Shown: piece by piece, positions 26,049-33,301 of the stretch
Layout: each line of letters opens with the position of its first letter
How positions within the stretch are numbered: position 1 is the first letter of the stretch
Assembly (NCBI GenBank): GCA_026418615.1
Contig: JAOAAY010000030.1
Coordinates: forward strand, 1 to 43,348
DNA from: Candidatus Sumerlaeaceae bacterium
GTDB taxonomy: Bacteria; Sumerlaeota; Sumerlaeia; Sumerlaeales; Sumerlaeaceae
DNA length: 43,348 nucleotides
Direction of reading: 5' to 3'
Notes under the pieces: generated by a model
What the model saw: only the letters and a program-made list of their open reading frames with translations
Database searches by the model: none
Told to the model about the DNA's origin: nothing
Made by a program: the position numbers and the translations under genes

Positions 26049-27170
26049 ATGGCTGCCAATGATAAACCTGCCGTCGCGGGCTTTTCACCGCTGCGTGTCG
26101 AACTGGGCCCGCGGTCATACGATGTGAAGTTTTATGATGGCGATGTTGCGGCGCTGGCCCGCGATGTGGCCGCCTTCTGCCCGGAGCGTGCCTTTGTGGT
26201 CACCAATCCGACGATCCGGGCGCTTCATGGTGCGGCCTTCCTCGACGCGCTCGCGTCCGCCGGCGTGGAAGCCGTGGTCGCGGAGATGGAAGATGGCGAG
26301 CGTTATAAGACGCTGGCCACAGTGTCCTCGCTGCTCGACCGGCTTATTGAGGGGCGGTTTACCCGGCGCACCTGTGTGGTGGCATTCGGGGGCGGGGTTG
26401 TGGGCGATGTGGCGGGCTTTGTGGCGGCCATCTTCCTCCGGGGGGTGGATTATGTGCAGGTGCCGACCACTGTGGTCGCCATGGTGGACAGTAGTGTGGG
26501 CGGCAAGACGGGCGTGGACCATCCGCTGGGGAAAAACCTCATCGGGGCGTTTTATCAGCCGCGCTTGGTGGCTGTGAATCTGGCGTATCTGCGCACGCTG
26601 GACGAACATAATCTTCGGGGCGGATTTGCCGAGGTGATTAAGTACGGAGTCATTCGCGACCCCGCCCTTTTCGAATTTCTGGAGTCCAATCTGGAGAGTG
26701 CGCTGGCGCTGGATGCAGCGGCACTGTGGCGCGTCGTGCGCGATTCATGCGCTATCAAAGCCCAAGTCGTGGCGGCCGACGAACGCGAAGGGGGGCTTCG
26801 GGCCATTCTCAACTACGGCCACACCTTTGCCCATGCCATCGAGAGCGTCGGTGCCTACCGCGAGCGGCAGTTCCACGGTCAGGCGGTGGCCATCGGTATG
26901 ATTGCCGCCGCGGAAGTGGCGCGACGGATGGGCATGTTTCATGAGAACGATGTTGCGCGGCAGCGGCGGCTCATTGAGCGCGCCGGTCTCCCCACCGTGA
27001 TGCCGGCCGGAATCACGCCGGATGACGCGATCGAGCACATGAAAAGCGACAAGAAGGTTGTGGCGGGCCGTCAGCGGTTTGTGCTGCCGACGCGAATTGG
27101 CGAGGTGGTCGTGCGGGACGATGTGCCCATGTCGCTGGTTCGCGAGGTCCTCTCAAGCCTGTGCCCCTGA
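26049..27170 (+). CDS. aroB: 3-dehydroquinate synthase
   Basis: 373-residue cytosolic enzyme, second step of the shikimate pathway, converting DAHP to 3-dehydroquinate with bound NAD+ and zinc. Motifs are in order: GGGVVGDVAGFVAA, QVPTTVVAMVDSSVGGKTGVD, HPLGKNLIGAFYQP, GGFAEVIKYG and the zinc-binding ILNYGHTFAHAIE region, with FHGQAVAIGM after it. The reading frame is open far upstream, through the lipoprotein gene in another frame, but the ATG at 26049 gives the normal family length. It probably shares a transcript with the lipoprotein gene. Confidence 0.96.
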   Translation: MAANDKPAVAGFSPLRVELGPRSYDVKFYDGDVAALARDVAAFCPERAFVVTNPTIRALHGAAFLDALASAGVEAVVAEMEDGERYKTLATVSSLLDRLIEGRFTRRTCVVAFGGGVVGDVAGFVAAIFLRGVDYVQVPTTVVAMVDSSVGGKTGVDHPLGKNLIGAFYQPRLVAVNLAYLRTLDEHNLRGGFAEVIKYGVIRDPALFEFLESNLESALALDAAALWRVVRDSCAIKAQVVAADEREGGLRAILNYGHTFAHAIESVGAYRERQFHGQAVAIGMIAAAEVARRMGMFHENDVARQRRLIERAGLPTVMPAGITPDDAIEHMKSDKKVVAGRQRFVLPTRIGEVVVRDDVPMSLVREVLSSLCP

Positions 27171-27301
27171 GACAGAAAAAAAACGGGTTCGAAGTGAAAA
27201 GGGGGCTTGACAGGTTCTCGTTGCTCCCCGCATGTCTTGAAATATCATGATGGCCGGAGGCTTGCCCTGCGGCCGCCAATCGAGATTAGGAGGCATTACC
27301 C

Positions 27302-27472
27302 ATGAAGTCGCTCGCTCTCGCGGTTGTGGCCGCGTTCGCCCTGACGGCGTGCTGCTATCGTCCGTGTCCGAAGCCTTGTCCGCCTATGGCTCCGAGTTAC
27401 TGCGCGCCGGTTTGCGCGCCGTGCCCGGCTCCGGCGAAGAAGGTCTACTCCGAAGTTGCTGTCGAGAAGTAA
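27302..27472 (+). CDS. Cys/Pro-rich mini-lipoprotein 1
   Basis: 56 residues, encoded between aroB and a terminator. The signal segment MKSLALAVVAAFALTAC ends in a lipobox (LTAC, Cys17), leaving a mature peptide of only about 40 residues. That peptide holds six further cysteines and many prolines (YRPCPKPCPPM, YCAPVCAPCPAPAKK) and ends YSEVAVEK. The ribosome site TTAGGAGG is near perfect, eight bases before the ATG. It has its own terminator and a paralogue-like neighbour 155 bases downstream with the same design. I know no family for it. The strong translation signal suggests an abundant envelope peptide. Confidence 0.78.
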   Translation: MKSLALAVVAAFALTACCYRPCPKPCPPMAPSYCAPVCAPCPAPAKKVYSEVAVEK

Positions 27473-27498
27473 GTTTTTGACGACACCCATGTTCGCGA

Positions 27499-27534
27499 CC
27501 CTTCCGGTTTCGGCCGGAAGGGCCGTTTTTTTTT
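27499..27534 (+). terminator. Intrinsic terminator after mini-lipoprotein 1
   Basis: CCCTTCCGG (27499-27507) pairs perfectly with CCGGAAGGG (27514-27522) around a 6-base loop, followed by CCG and T9 at 27526-27534. It lies 26 bases past the stop. Confidence 0.93.
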
Positions 27535-27535
27535 C

Positions 27536-27563
27536 TTGAATCGCAAAACACAGGGGCAATAGT
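27536..27563 (+). promoter_or_regulatory. Possible sigma-70-type promoter for mini-lipoprotein 2
   Basis: TTGAAT (27536-27541, five of six matches to the -35 consensus) and AATAGT (27558-27563, four of six to the -10) are 16 bases apart, just after the preceding terminator and 63 bases before the next ATG. A promoter is needed in this gap if the terminator works; the assignment is tentative. Confidence 0.3.
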
Positions 27564-27626
27564 CCGACGCCAAGACTGGTTGGATTGTTCCCGCTGAAGT
27601 CTAAAAAACAGGTTAGGAGGATTTCT

Positions 27627-27800
27627 ATGAAGGCGTTGACCATCGCGTTGGTTCTTTCGATGGCAGTGATGATGACGGGGTGCGCGAACATGCGCGCTCG
27701 CACGGTGGCTGCGAAGCCCTGTGTGACGAATCCGTGCGCGGTTCCTGCGGCTTGCGCCCCGGCCCCGGCCAAGGTGGTCTGCAAGACGGTCGAGAAGTAA
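27627..27800 (+). CDS. Cys-rich mini-lipoprotein 2
   Basis: 57 residues. MKALTIALVLSMAVMMTGC is a lipoprotein signal with lipobox MTGC (Cys19). The mature part of about 39 residues has four further cysteines (KPCVTNPCAVPAACAPAPAK...VCKTVEK) and ends in PAKVVCKTVEK, close to the PAKKVYSEVAVEK ending of the preceding gene. TTAGGAGG lies six bases before the ATG. It has its own intrinsic terminator. The shared design, shared tail and tandem position point to an old duplication, though the middle parts differ. The family is not known to me. Confidence 0.78.
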   Translation: MKALTIALVLSMAVMMTGCANMRARTVAAKPCVTNPCAVPAACAPAPAKVVCKTVEK

Positions 27801-27829
27801 GCAATTCCTTAACCAAGGAAGTTTTAGGT

Positions 27830-27865
27830 CCTTGCCCGGCAAACCCGGGCAAGGGCTGTTTTTTT
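27830..27865 (+). terminator. Intrinsic terminator after mini-lipoprotein 2
   Basis: CCTTGCCCGG (27830-27839) pairs with CCGGGCAAGG (27845-27854) through ten perfect pairs around a 5-base loop. T7 follows at 27859-27865. It lies 30 bases past the stop. Confidence 0.93.
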
Positions 27866-27935
27866 CCCGCCATGTTGTTGGCCGGGCAGTGTTTTCTTTG
27901 AGTTTTGCGAACCGCAGGCGTTAGCCTTTTCCCCG

Positions 27936-28649
27936 ATGTCCGAGTTGCCGTCTGATTCGTGTTCCGGGAGCCATGCCTGGCAATTGGAGAGTTTCCATCG
28001 CCGCCTGACGGAGCGATGCGGTGGTCCGGTTGTGGTGCGCGTCAATAACAACACCTCGACGCTGGTCTCCGTGCGTCCCGGCAATCCCCCGGTTTTGTCC
28101 GTACATCGGATCTTCCTGATGTGCGGCGATGATGTGATCCGCGCGCTGGCGCAATATGTTCGGCGTCCGACGGATCATTGCCGGCGTATTTTGCGGCGCT
28201 TCATCCGTGAGCGCGAGGCGACGATCGGGACCGCAACCCCCCGCCCGCCACGACTGACGCTGCGCGCGCGCGGCCGCGTTTACGACCTGCATGCGCTGGC
28301 TGAGCAAGTGAAGGCCGAACATTTCGGGCCGGAATTGCGCGTTCATATCACATGGGGACGCGGTTCGACGCAGCGGCGAAGTCCGAGGCGCCACATCGTG
28401 TTTGGCAGTTTCGAGCATCGCTCGCGGGTTATCCGCATCCACCCCGTGCTCGACAGCGCCGATGTGCCGGAGTTTTTTGTGCGGTTCGTGATTTTTCACG
28501 AAATGCTGCATGCCATGCTCGATCCCGAGCATGACGCAGACGGCCGGCGCTATGTGCATACGCCCGAGTTCCGGCGGCGGGAGCGCCAGCACCCGGACTA
28601 CCACCGTGCGAGGGAATGGGAGAACGCGTTCATGCGCGGCGATGTGTAG
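27936..28649 (+). CDS. SprT-like zinc metallopeptidase-fold protein
   Basis: 237 residues, no signal peptide. The C-terminal half has the strand VIRIHPVLD, then FVIFHEMLHA with the HExxH motif (His188, Glu189, His192), and a likely third ligand in HTPEF (His208). This is the SprT/gluzincin-like arrangement. The N-terminal half is basic and Arg-rich (VRRPTDHCRRILRRFIRERE), consistent with nucleic-acid contact but not proof of it. SprT-like domains in eukaryotic Spartan cleave DNA-protein crosslinks; bacterial SprT roles are poorly defined. Its stop is four bases from that of the convergent Y-family polymerase gene. Confidence 0.8.
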   Translation: MSELPSDSCSGSHAWQLESFHRRLTERCGGPVVVRVNNNTSTLVSVRPGNPPVLSVHRIFLMCGDDVIRALAQYVRRPTDHCRRILRRFIREREATIGTATPRPPRLTLRARGRVYDLHALAEQVKAEHFGPELRVHITWGRGSTQRRSPRRHIVFGSFEHRSRVIRIHPVLDSADVPEFFVRFVIFHEMLHAMLDPEHDADGRRYVHTPEFRRRERQHPDYHRAREWENAFMRGDV

Positions 28650-28652
28650 GGG

Positions 28653-29819
28653 TCAGCGCGCCGGCAGCGAGCAAAGCGAGACGAGCGATTCGAAGCCGTG
28701 ACGCCGCCGTACCGCGTCCACTGCCTCGTGGAAAGCGCGCAGGCGCCGCCGCCGCAAGTCTGCGAACAGGTCGGGCGGGGAGTCGGCGGCGACCTCGAAG
28801 GGGGCGCGCAGGACGAGGCGCCGCACGCGCACGCGCCGCCGAAAGCCGGCACGGGCGGCCGTGCGGGCAGCCGCGACAAAATCCGCGTCCGCATCCGACG
28901 CATAAACAAGTGACAACCGGCGCGAGGCCGTGACCCCGTCGCTGTAGACAAGAAAAAGGTCGGCACAGGCCGTGAGCAGGCGGTGGCGGCGCAGATCGCC
29001 GGCAAGACGCTGGGCCAGCAGAGCCGCTCCTGCCTCTACGAGGGCAGGATCCGCCGTGTCGCCAGAAAAATCATATTCGTAATGCAGAAAGCGATGGAGG
29101 GCGGTGGGCGTGACAGGCTCGTGATCCATACCGCAGATGCGGCGGTGCATCAGGCTGCCGCGCGGGCCCAGCAACAGGCCCAGAAGTTCGGGGCCGAGGG
29201 CTGCCAATTGCCCGGCGCGGTACAAACCCATCTCACGAAGCCGTGCGATGGCGGAGCGGCCAAGCCCCGGCACAAGAGTCAGGGAGACGGGTTCCAGGAA
29301 GGCGGATTCGCATCCGGGCGGAACAATGCAAAGGCGACCGGGTTTGGCAATGCGCGCGGCGATGTGTGCCACAAATTTATTGGTCGCCAGTCCCATGGAC
29401 ACAGGCAGTCCCGTGGCCCGTCGCACATCGGCCGCCAGCGCTGCCGCCCAGCGCGACGGCTCGCCCAACAGTCGCGCACAACCGGTCAGATCGAGAAAAA
29501 AATCGTCCAGTGCAGCGCGTTCAACGAGCGGCGCCCGCCCGGCAAGGAACTCCAACAGGCGGTCTGAGAACTGCTCCCAGCGCAACGGGTCGGAGGGCAC
29601 AAACACAGCCTCGGGCAGGCGCCGACGCGCCCGCGAAAGCAGCATCCCCGCCCGCACGCCCGCCCGGCGGGCTGCGTAGCAGGCACAAGCCACAACCCCG
29701 CGTCCGCCGGCCTCGTGGCCGACCAGAATCGTCCGCCCCTCAAGGCCGGGATCCAGTACCCGCGCCACGCTGACAGCAAACGCGTCAACATCGAGATGAA
29801 GAATACAGGGGGTTGGCAT
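28653..29819 (-). CDS. Y-family DNA polymerase homologue with atypical active site
   Basis: 388 residues with a palm/fingers region (1-170), thumb HhH region (about 170-240, LTLVPGLGRSAIARLREMGL) and little finger (about 245-388). The family makes DNA past lesions. The first metal motif is HLDVDAF (Asp10, Asp12). The second, normally SxDE, is ALDDFFLD (Asp105-Asp106), so Glu is replaced by Asp. The steric-gate aromatic that normally follows DxDxF is Ala15 (DAFA). All carboxylates remain acidic, unlike the degenerate ImuB group, so activity is possible but unusual. No imuA, dnaE2 or lexA gene is adjacent and no SOS box was evident. Confidence 0.85.
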   Translation of the reverse strand: MPTPCILHLDVDAFAVSVARVLDPGLEGRTILVGHEAGGRGVVACACYAARRAGVRAGMLLSRARRRLPEAVFVPSDPLRWEQFSDRLLEFLAGRAPLVERAALDDFFLDLTGCARLLGEPSRWAAALAADVRRATGLPVSMGLATNKFVAHIAARIAKPGRLCIVPPGCESAFLEPVSLTLVPGLGRSAIARLREMGLYRAGQLAALGPELLGLLLGPRGSLMHRRICGMDHEPVTPTALHRFLHYEYDFSGDTADPALVEAGAALLAQRLAGDLRRHRLLTACADLFLVYSDGVTASRRLSLVYASDADADFVAAARTAARAGFRRRVRVRRLVLRAPFEVAADSPPDLFADLRRRRLRAFHEAVDAVRRRHGFESLVSLCSLPAR

Positions 29820-29902
29820 CCGTTTTTCCTATAATCGTTTGTTGCTCATTTGTTCTACAAAAAGAGAGATCCCGTGTCACGCGAAAAAAGAAGACGATAG
29901 GA

Positions 29903-30925
29903 CTATGGGACAGGCGGAGAATCAGGCGGCGGCTCGAACTGACCGAGCCAGTCCTCGGTGAGGAGCACGCGGCAGGTGCTGGCGAGGCGTTCGAGGAAAT
30001 GGCGCAGAGTGGCGGTCTTGGCCGCCGCGCTGCCCTCGAAGAATGTGTTGCCGCGAAAGAACGGGTGGTCGAGGGCGCGGAAATCCGCGATGTCAGCAAG
30101 GTGCATCAGGAAGACAAAAGGCACGCGTCGCGCGATGGATGCGGCGAGGTTGACCTCGAAATAGGCGCGTCCGAGAATCATGCAGACGCTGGCTTGAAAC
30201 GGAAGACGGAGGAGCGGCGACACAGCCGTGGGAATCTCGAGGATGCTGCCGCCGTCGGGCATGCGGACCGGGTGCGGCGCCCGCGGGTTCCAAGTGTCGC
30301 TCACCCGTGGAAATTGGGCTTTGCGGATGACACGCCCGCGCGGAGTTCGGCGGCGCAGACGCCAGTCAAGCAGGCGTAGCACAGGGCCGAATGGTGAGGG
30401 CATAAGCGACGAGTCGTAACGGTAGCCGCGCCGGACCAACACGCGCAGCAGACCAGGCGATCGGCCGTAACCGGGGGCACGGAACCCGACAGGGGGCTTT
30501 CCCACGATGTCGGCAAGGGATTGCTCCGCAAGCGCCACTTCGCGCTCGAGGGCGGCTTCGTTGAGATGCCGGAAGTCGAGGGAGTGGGAGTCGGAGTGGT
30601 TTGCCAGTGCGTGGCCGGCGGCAGCCACCGCGGCCAGTTGTCTTCTATTATTCTGGTCTCTGGCATCGCGTCCGAGCGCAAAGAAAGTTGCGGGCACGCC
30701 GACATCGTCGAGCAGGGCTCGCAGCCGCGGGAAGGCGTCCGAATAAAGAAAGTTTCCCTGAGCGGGTTCGACATCAAACCCGTAGCACTCGGCGAGTGCC
30801 CACAAGTTGTCGAGATCCACATGAACGAATGCGATCGGTTTGCTCCCCGGTGTGTCTTGCGCGGGACGGATGGGCAACCGGTTGACTGGCGGGGACTTGC
30901 TGCTTGTGGGATCGCCTTGAGTCAT
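29903..30925 (-). CDS. Polysaccharide deacetylase (NodB-type) family protein
   Basis: 340 residues. The NodB-type core has HVDLDN (Asp37, Asp39), a strand with PATFFALGRDA, then the metal-binding NHSDSHSLDF (His110, His114), and the GFRAPGYG motif with the conserved Arg. A C-terminal part of about 120 residues contains MHLADIADF, consistent with the family's final His motif. Such enzymes remove acetyl groups from chitin-like, peptidoglycan or exopolysaccharide chains. No signal peptide is visible, which fits cytoplasmic members acting on lipid-linked sugars. The start at 30925 is the first Met near the family domain; the frame upstream to 31105 is Pro-rich and overlaps the preceding gene. The ribosome site is weak. 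Confidence 0.88.
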   Translation of the reverse strand: MTQGDPTSSKSPPVNRLPIRPAQDTPGSKPIAFVHVDLDNLWALAECYGFDVEPAQGNFLYSDAFPRLRALLDDVGVPATFFALGRDARDQNNRRQLAAVAAAGHALANHSDSHSLDFRHLNEAALEREVALAEQSLADIVGKPPVGFRAPGYGRSPGLLRVLVRRGYRYDSSLMPSPFGPVLRLLDWRLRRRTPRGRVIRKAQFPRVSDTWNPRAPHPVRMPDGGSILEIPTAVSPLLRLPFQASVCMILGRAYFEVNLAASIARRVPFVFLMHLADIADFRALDHPFFRGNTFFEGSAAAKTATLRHFLERLASTCRVLLTEDWLGQFEPPPDSPPVP

Positions 30926-30974
30926 TGCAGTCAGCAGCCGTCCGTGGTGGGGGTGAAGCCGGACGCCGCGCGGG

Positions 30975-32387
30975 TCAGCGGGTCTCGGAGCGTCCTTCTT
31001 CGGTGGTTTCGGCGGGTTGACCGGCTTCGGGCGGCTGGGTTTCGGCTGGCGGGCGCTCGGCGTTGGGCAGATTGCCAATTTTATTTTGAGGCCGGCGATC
31101 GCCACCCCGCCCGCGGCGGCGCGTTTCCGTCGAGTCGGGGGCGTTGCCGTCCGGCGGCACGGCGGGCGGCGGTTCGACCTGCTCGACAGTCACGCCGCCG
31201 GTGGTGGCGGCCGTGGAGCGAAGCGTCGTGGTCCCGGGTGTTTCAGCAGGCAGGCTCAGACCGGCCTCGCGTTGCAGGCGCTCGACCAGCGGGCTTGTTG
31301 TGGTCAAGGTGTTTCGCGGAGCCGTTGTTTCGGCAGCGCGCATGGGCACACGGCGCGGCTGGGCGTCCTCAGAGGCTCGGTCGGCGCGGCGTGTCATGCG
31401 GGTCTCCTCGCCCCGATCCTGATCCGAAACATCTGTTGGCTCCTGTTCGGTCTTTCCGTCGTCGGGTCGGGCGGTGCTTGGGATGCGTTGCGTGGGAGTT
31501 TCATCGCGGCGCACAGTGAATTTGGGTTTGGCCGTGCCGTCCGTGCGCACGGGGCGCTCACTGGGTCGCAGGCGCCCGTGCTGAGCCTCGTCCGCTGCAA
31601 CCCATGGTTGTCCGCTGGTGCGCGGACCGTGAATCGAGTAAATCACGGGTTCTTCCGGCGGCGGCTGACCGGGTTTCCAGCGAGGCGGCGTTTTGTCGGG
31701 AGAGACCAGAATCAGACGCTCGACCGAATTGAACGGCCCGTGAACCAGCCGCCCTTTGGGGTCAATGAGTTCGAGGCGGATGCTGTGATAACCGGGTTCA
31801 AGGTTTTTGATGGGATAGGTGCGGCAACGGCTGGCGATGAACCGCTTGCCGTCAATATAATATTGGACCCGATAGCCGCGCGGCGAGAGTTCAACCCCTG
31901 TCACAAGAAAATTGAGCAGGATATCCGCCGCATCCGGACCCATGTACTCGCCTTGAGGCAGGTTGTAGGTTAGCAGGGGCAAATTCGGCGAGGGCCGGTT
32001 TTCGTCATCGGGATATTCCACATGGAAGGTCACCATGGCCAGCGTGCCTTCGACGGCCTGATGGAGCCGGTCGGCCGCGAAGACGCGGACGGTGTGGGTT
32101 CCCGGCGCAACATCCCGGAACACATGGGGATGCAACGGATTATATTGAACCTCAAACGGCTGGTCGTCGAGCACGAAGTGCAGGTTGAATCCCCCGGGCG
32201 AGAAAGTGATGCCGGCGGTTTCGAAACAGACGGTGACATCCGGGCCGGGAACAATCTCTTCGGGCTGAGGCGAGAGGATGCGGATTGCCGGCGTACCGGC
32301 GCGGGCAACGGACAATGCCGGAACGGCCAGAGCGAGCAGCAGGAGAGCCGCCAGGGCTGTCCGGTATGTGCGCGGCTTGAGAAACAC
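30975..32387 (-). CDS. Secreted protein with two Ig-like repeats and a long low-complexity tail
   Basis: 470 residues starting with GTG at 32387, chosen because AGGAGA lies six bases upstream and the next residues form a clean signal peptide (1-30, ending VARA). Two related beta domains follow. One (about 35-135) has SPGGFNLHFVLDDQPF and PGTHTVRVFAAD; the second (about 140-240) has SPRGYRVQYYIDGKRF and PGYHSIRLELID. The last 220 residues are rich in Pro, Thr, Arg and Glu and look disordered. It precedes the deacetylase by 49 bases on the same strand. I do not recognise a named family; the repeats suggest extracellular scaffold or binding modules. Confidence 0.8.
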   Translation of the reverse strand: MFLKPRTYRTALAALLLLALAVPALSVARAGTPAIRILSPQPEEIVPGPDVTVCFETAGITFSPGGFNLHFVLDDQPFEVQYNPLHPHVFRDVAPGTHTVRVFAADRLHQAVEGTLAMVTFHVEYPDDENRPSPNLPLLTYNLPQGEYMGPDAADILLNFLVTGVELSPRGYRVQYYIDGKRFIASRCRTYPIKNLEPGYHSIRLELIDPKGRLVHGPFNSVERLILVSPDKTPPRWKPGQPPPEEPVIYSIHGPRTSGQPWVAADEAQHGRLRPSERPVRTDGTAKPKFTVRRDETPTQRIPSTARPDDGKTEQEPTDVSDQDRGEETRMTRRADRASEDAQPRRVPMRAAETTAPRNTLTTTSPLVERLQREAGLSLPAETPGTTTLRSTAATTGGVTVEQVEPPPAVPPDGNAPDSTETRRRGRGGDRRPQNKIGNLPNAERPPAETQPPEAGQPAETTEEGRSETR

Positions 32388-32536
32388 GCAATGTCTCCTG
32401 TCGAGCGGATTCAAGGCGGTTGACGGGCTATCGCTGCCCGGGCCACTGGTCAAAGCAATTCGCCTGCCGGCGGGTCCGCCGTGCGGATGCGCATTCGGAT
32501 TTGCCCTTCCGTGCTTCAGTGCCAGTAATCGCCCCC

Positions 32537-33295
32537 ATGACAGTTATGGAAAGCAGCAGCGTCTCTCTTGCGGGGCGAGTGGCACTGGTGACGGGCGCGG
32601 CTCAGCGGGTTGGTCGCCAAATTGCCCTGCACCTGGCGCAGGCGGGGGCCGCGATTGTCGTGCATTATCACCGATCGGCAGACGCAGCGGAACGCACGGC
32701 GGCCGATGTCCGCGCCCTAGGGGTCCCCTGTTGGCTTGCCCGGGCGGATCTGGCGCATGAGGAGGAGGTCCGGGGCCTGCTGGATCGGCTCGCTGCGCTA
32801 TGCCCGCCGGTGGATATTCTGATCAATAATGCGTCGGTTTTTTATGCGACACCCTTGGACAGCGACGCGGCTCAACGGTGGGACGCCATCATGGCGGTCA
32901 ACCTGCGCGCACCTTTCCTCCTTGCGGGACGGCTGGGTCCGGACATGGCGCGCCGCGGCTGGGGGCGGATCGTGAACATCGGGGACTGCTCGACCCGTCG
33001 GCCCTACAAACATTATCTGCCATACTTGGTTTCCAAAGCCGCGTTACTCGCGGCCACGCGGTGCCTTGCCGTGGAACTGGCGCCGTCGGTGACCGTCAAC
33101 GCCGTATCGCCGGGCATCGTATTGCCGCCGTCGGACGGGTCGCCGGACTATGAAGAGCGCATGCGGCGCACAACGCTGCTGCAGCGTCTCGGCACGCCGG
33201 AGGATGTGGCCCGTGCGGTTGTGTTTCTGGTGCGCGACGCCCCGTTTACGACTGGCGCCGAATATGTGGTGGACGGCGGCGCGTCTGTCCGCTGA
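32537..33295 (+). CDS. Pteridine-reductase-like SDR
   Basis: 252 residues. The nucleotide motif is TGAAQRVG (19-26), the TGxxxRxG form typical of pteridine reductases (PTR1, FolM) rather than the classical TGxxxGxG. The catalytic trio also fits: Asp150 sits 13 residues before Tyr163 of YLVSK (Tyr163, Lys167), the PTR1 Asp/Tyr/Lys arrangement, where common SDRs have Ser. NNAS replaces NNAG at 97-100. The likely role is NADPH reduction of dihydrofolate, dihydromonapterin or biopterin. It diverges from the upstream secreted-protein gene and is convergent with the propeller/thioredoxin-like gene. FolM-type function is inferred from motifs only. Confidence 0.85.
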   Translation: MTVMESSSVSLAGRVALVTGAAQRVGRQIALHLAQAGAAIVVHYHRSADAAERTAADVRALGVPCWLARADLAHEEEVRGLLDRLAALCPPVDILINNASVFYATPLDSDAAQRWDAIMAVNLRAPFLLAGRLGPDMARRGWGRIVNIGDCSTRRPYKHYLPYLVSKAALLAATRCLAVELAPSVTVNAVSPGIVLPPSDGSPDYEERMRRTTLLQRLGTPEDVARAVVFLVRDAPFTTGAEYVVDGGASVR

Positions 33296-33301
33296 ACGGC
33301 C

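Noticed and set aside
27207-27248. TTGACA at 27207 and TATCAT at 27243 as a promoter for mini-lipoprotein 1
   Set aside because: The spacing is 30 bases, far from the 16-18 needed. A sigma-54 reading of the same stretch also fails the GG-N10-GC rule.
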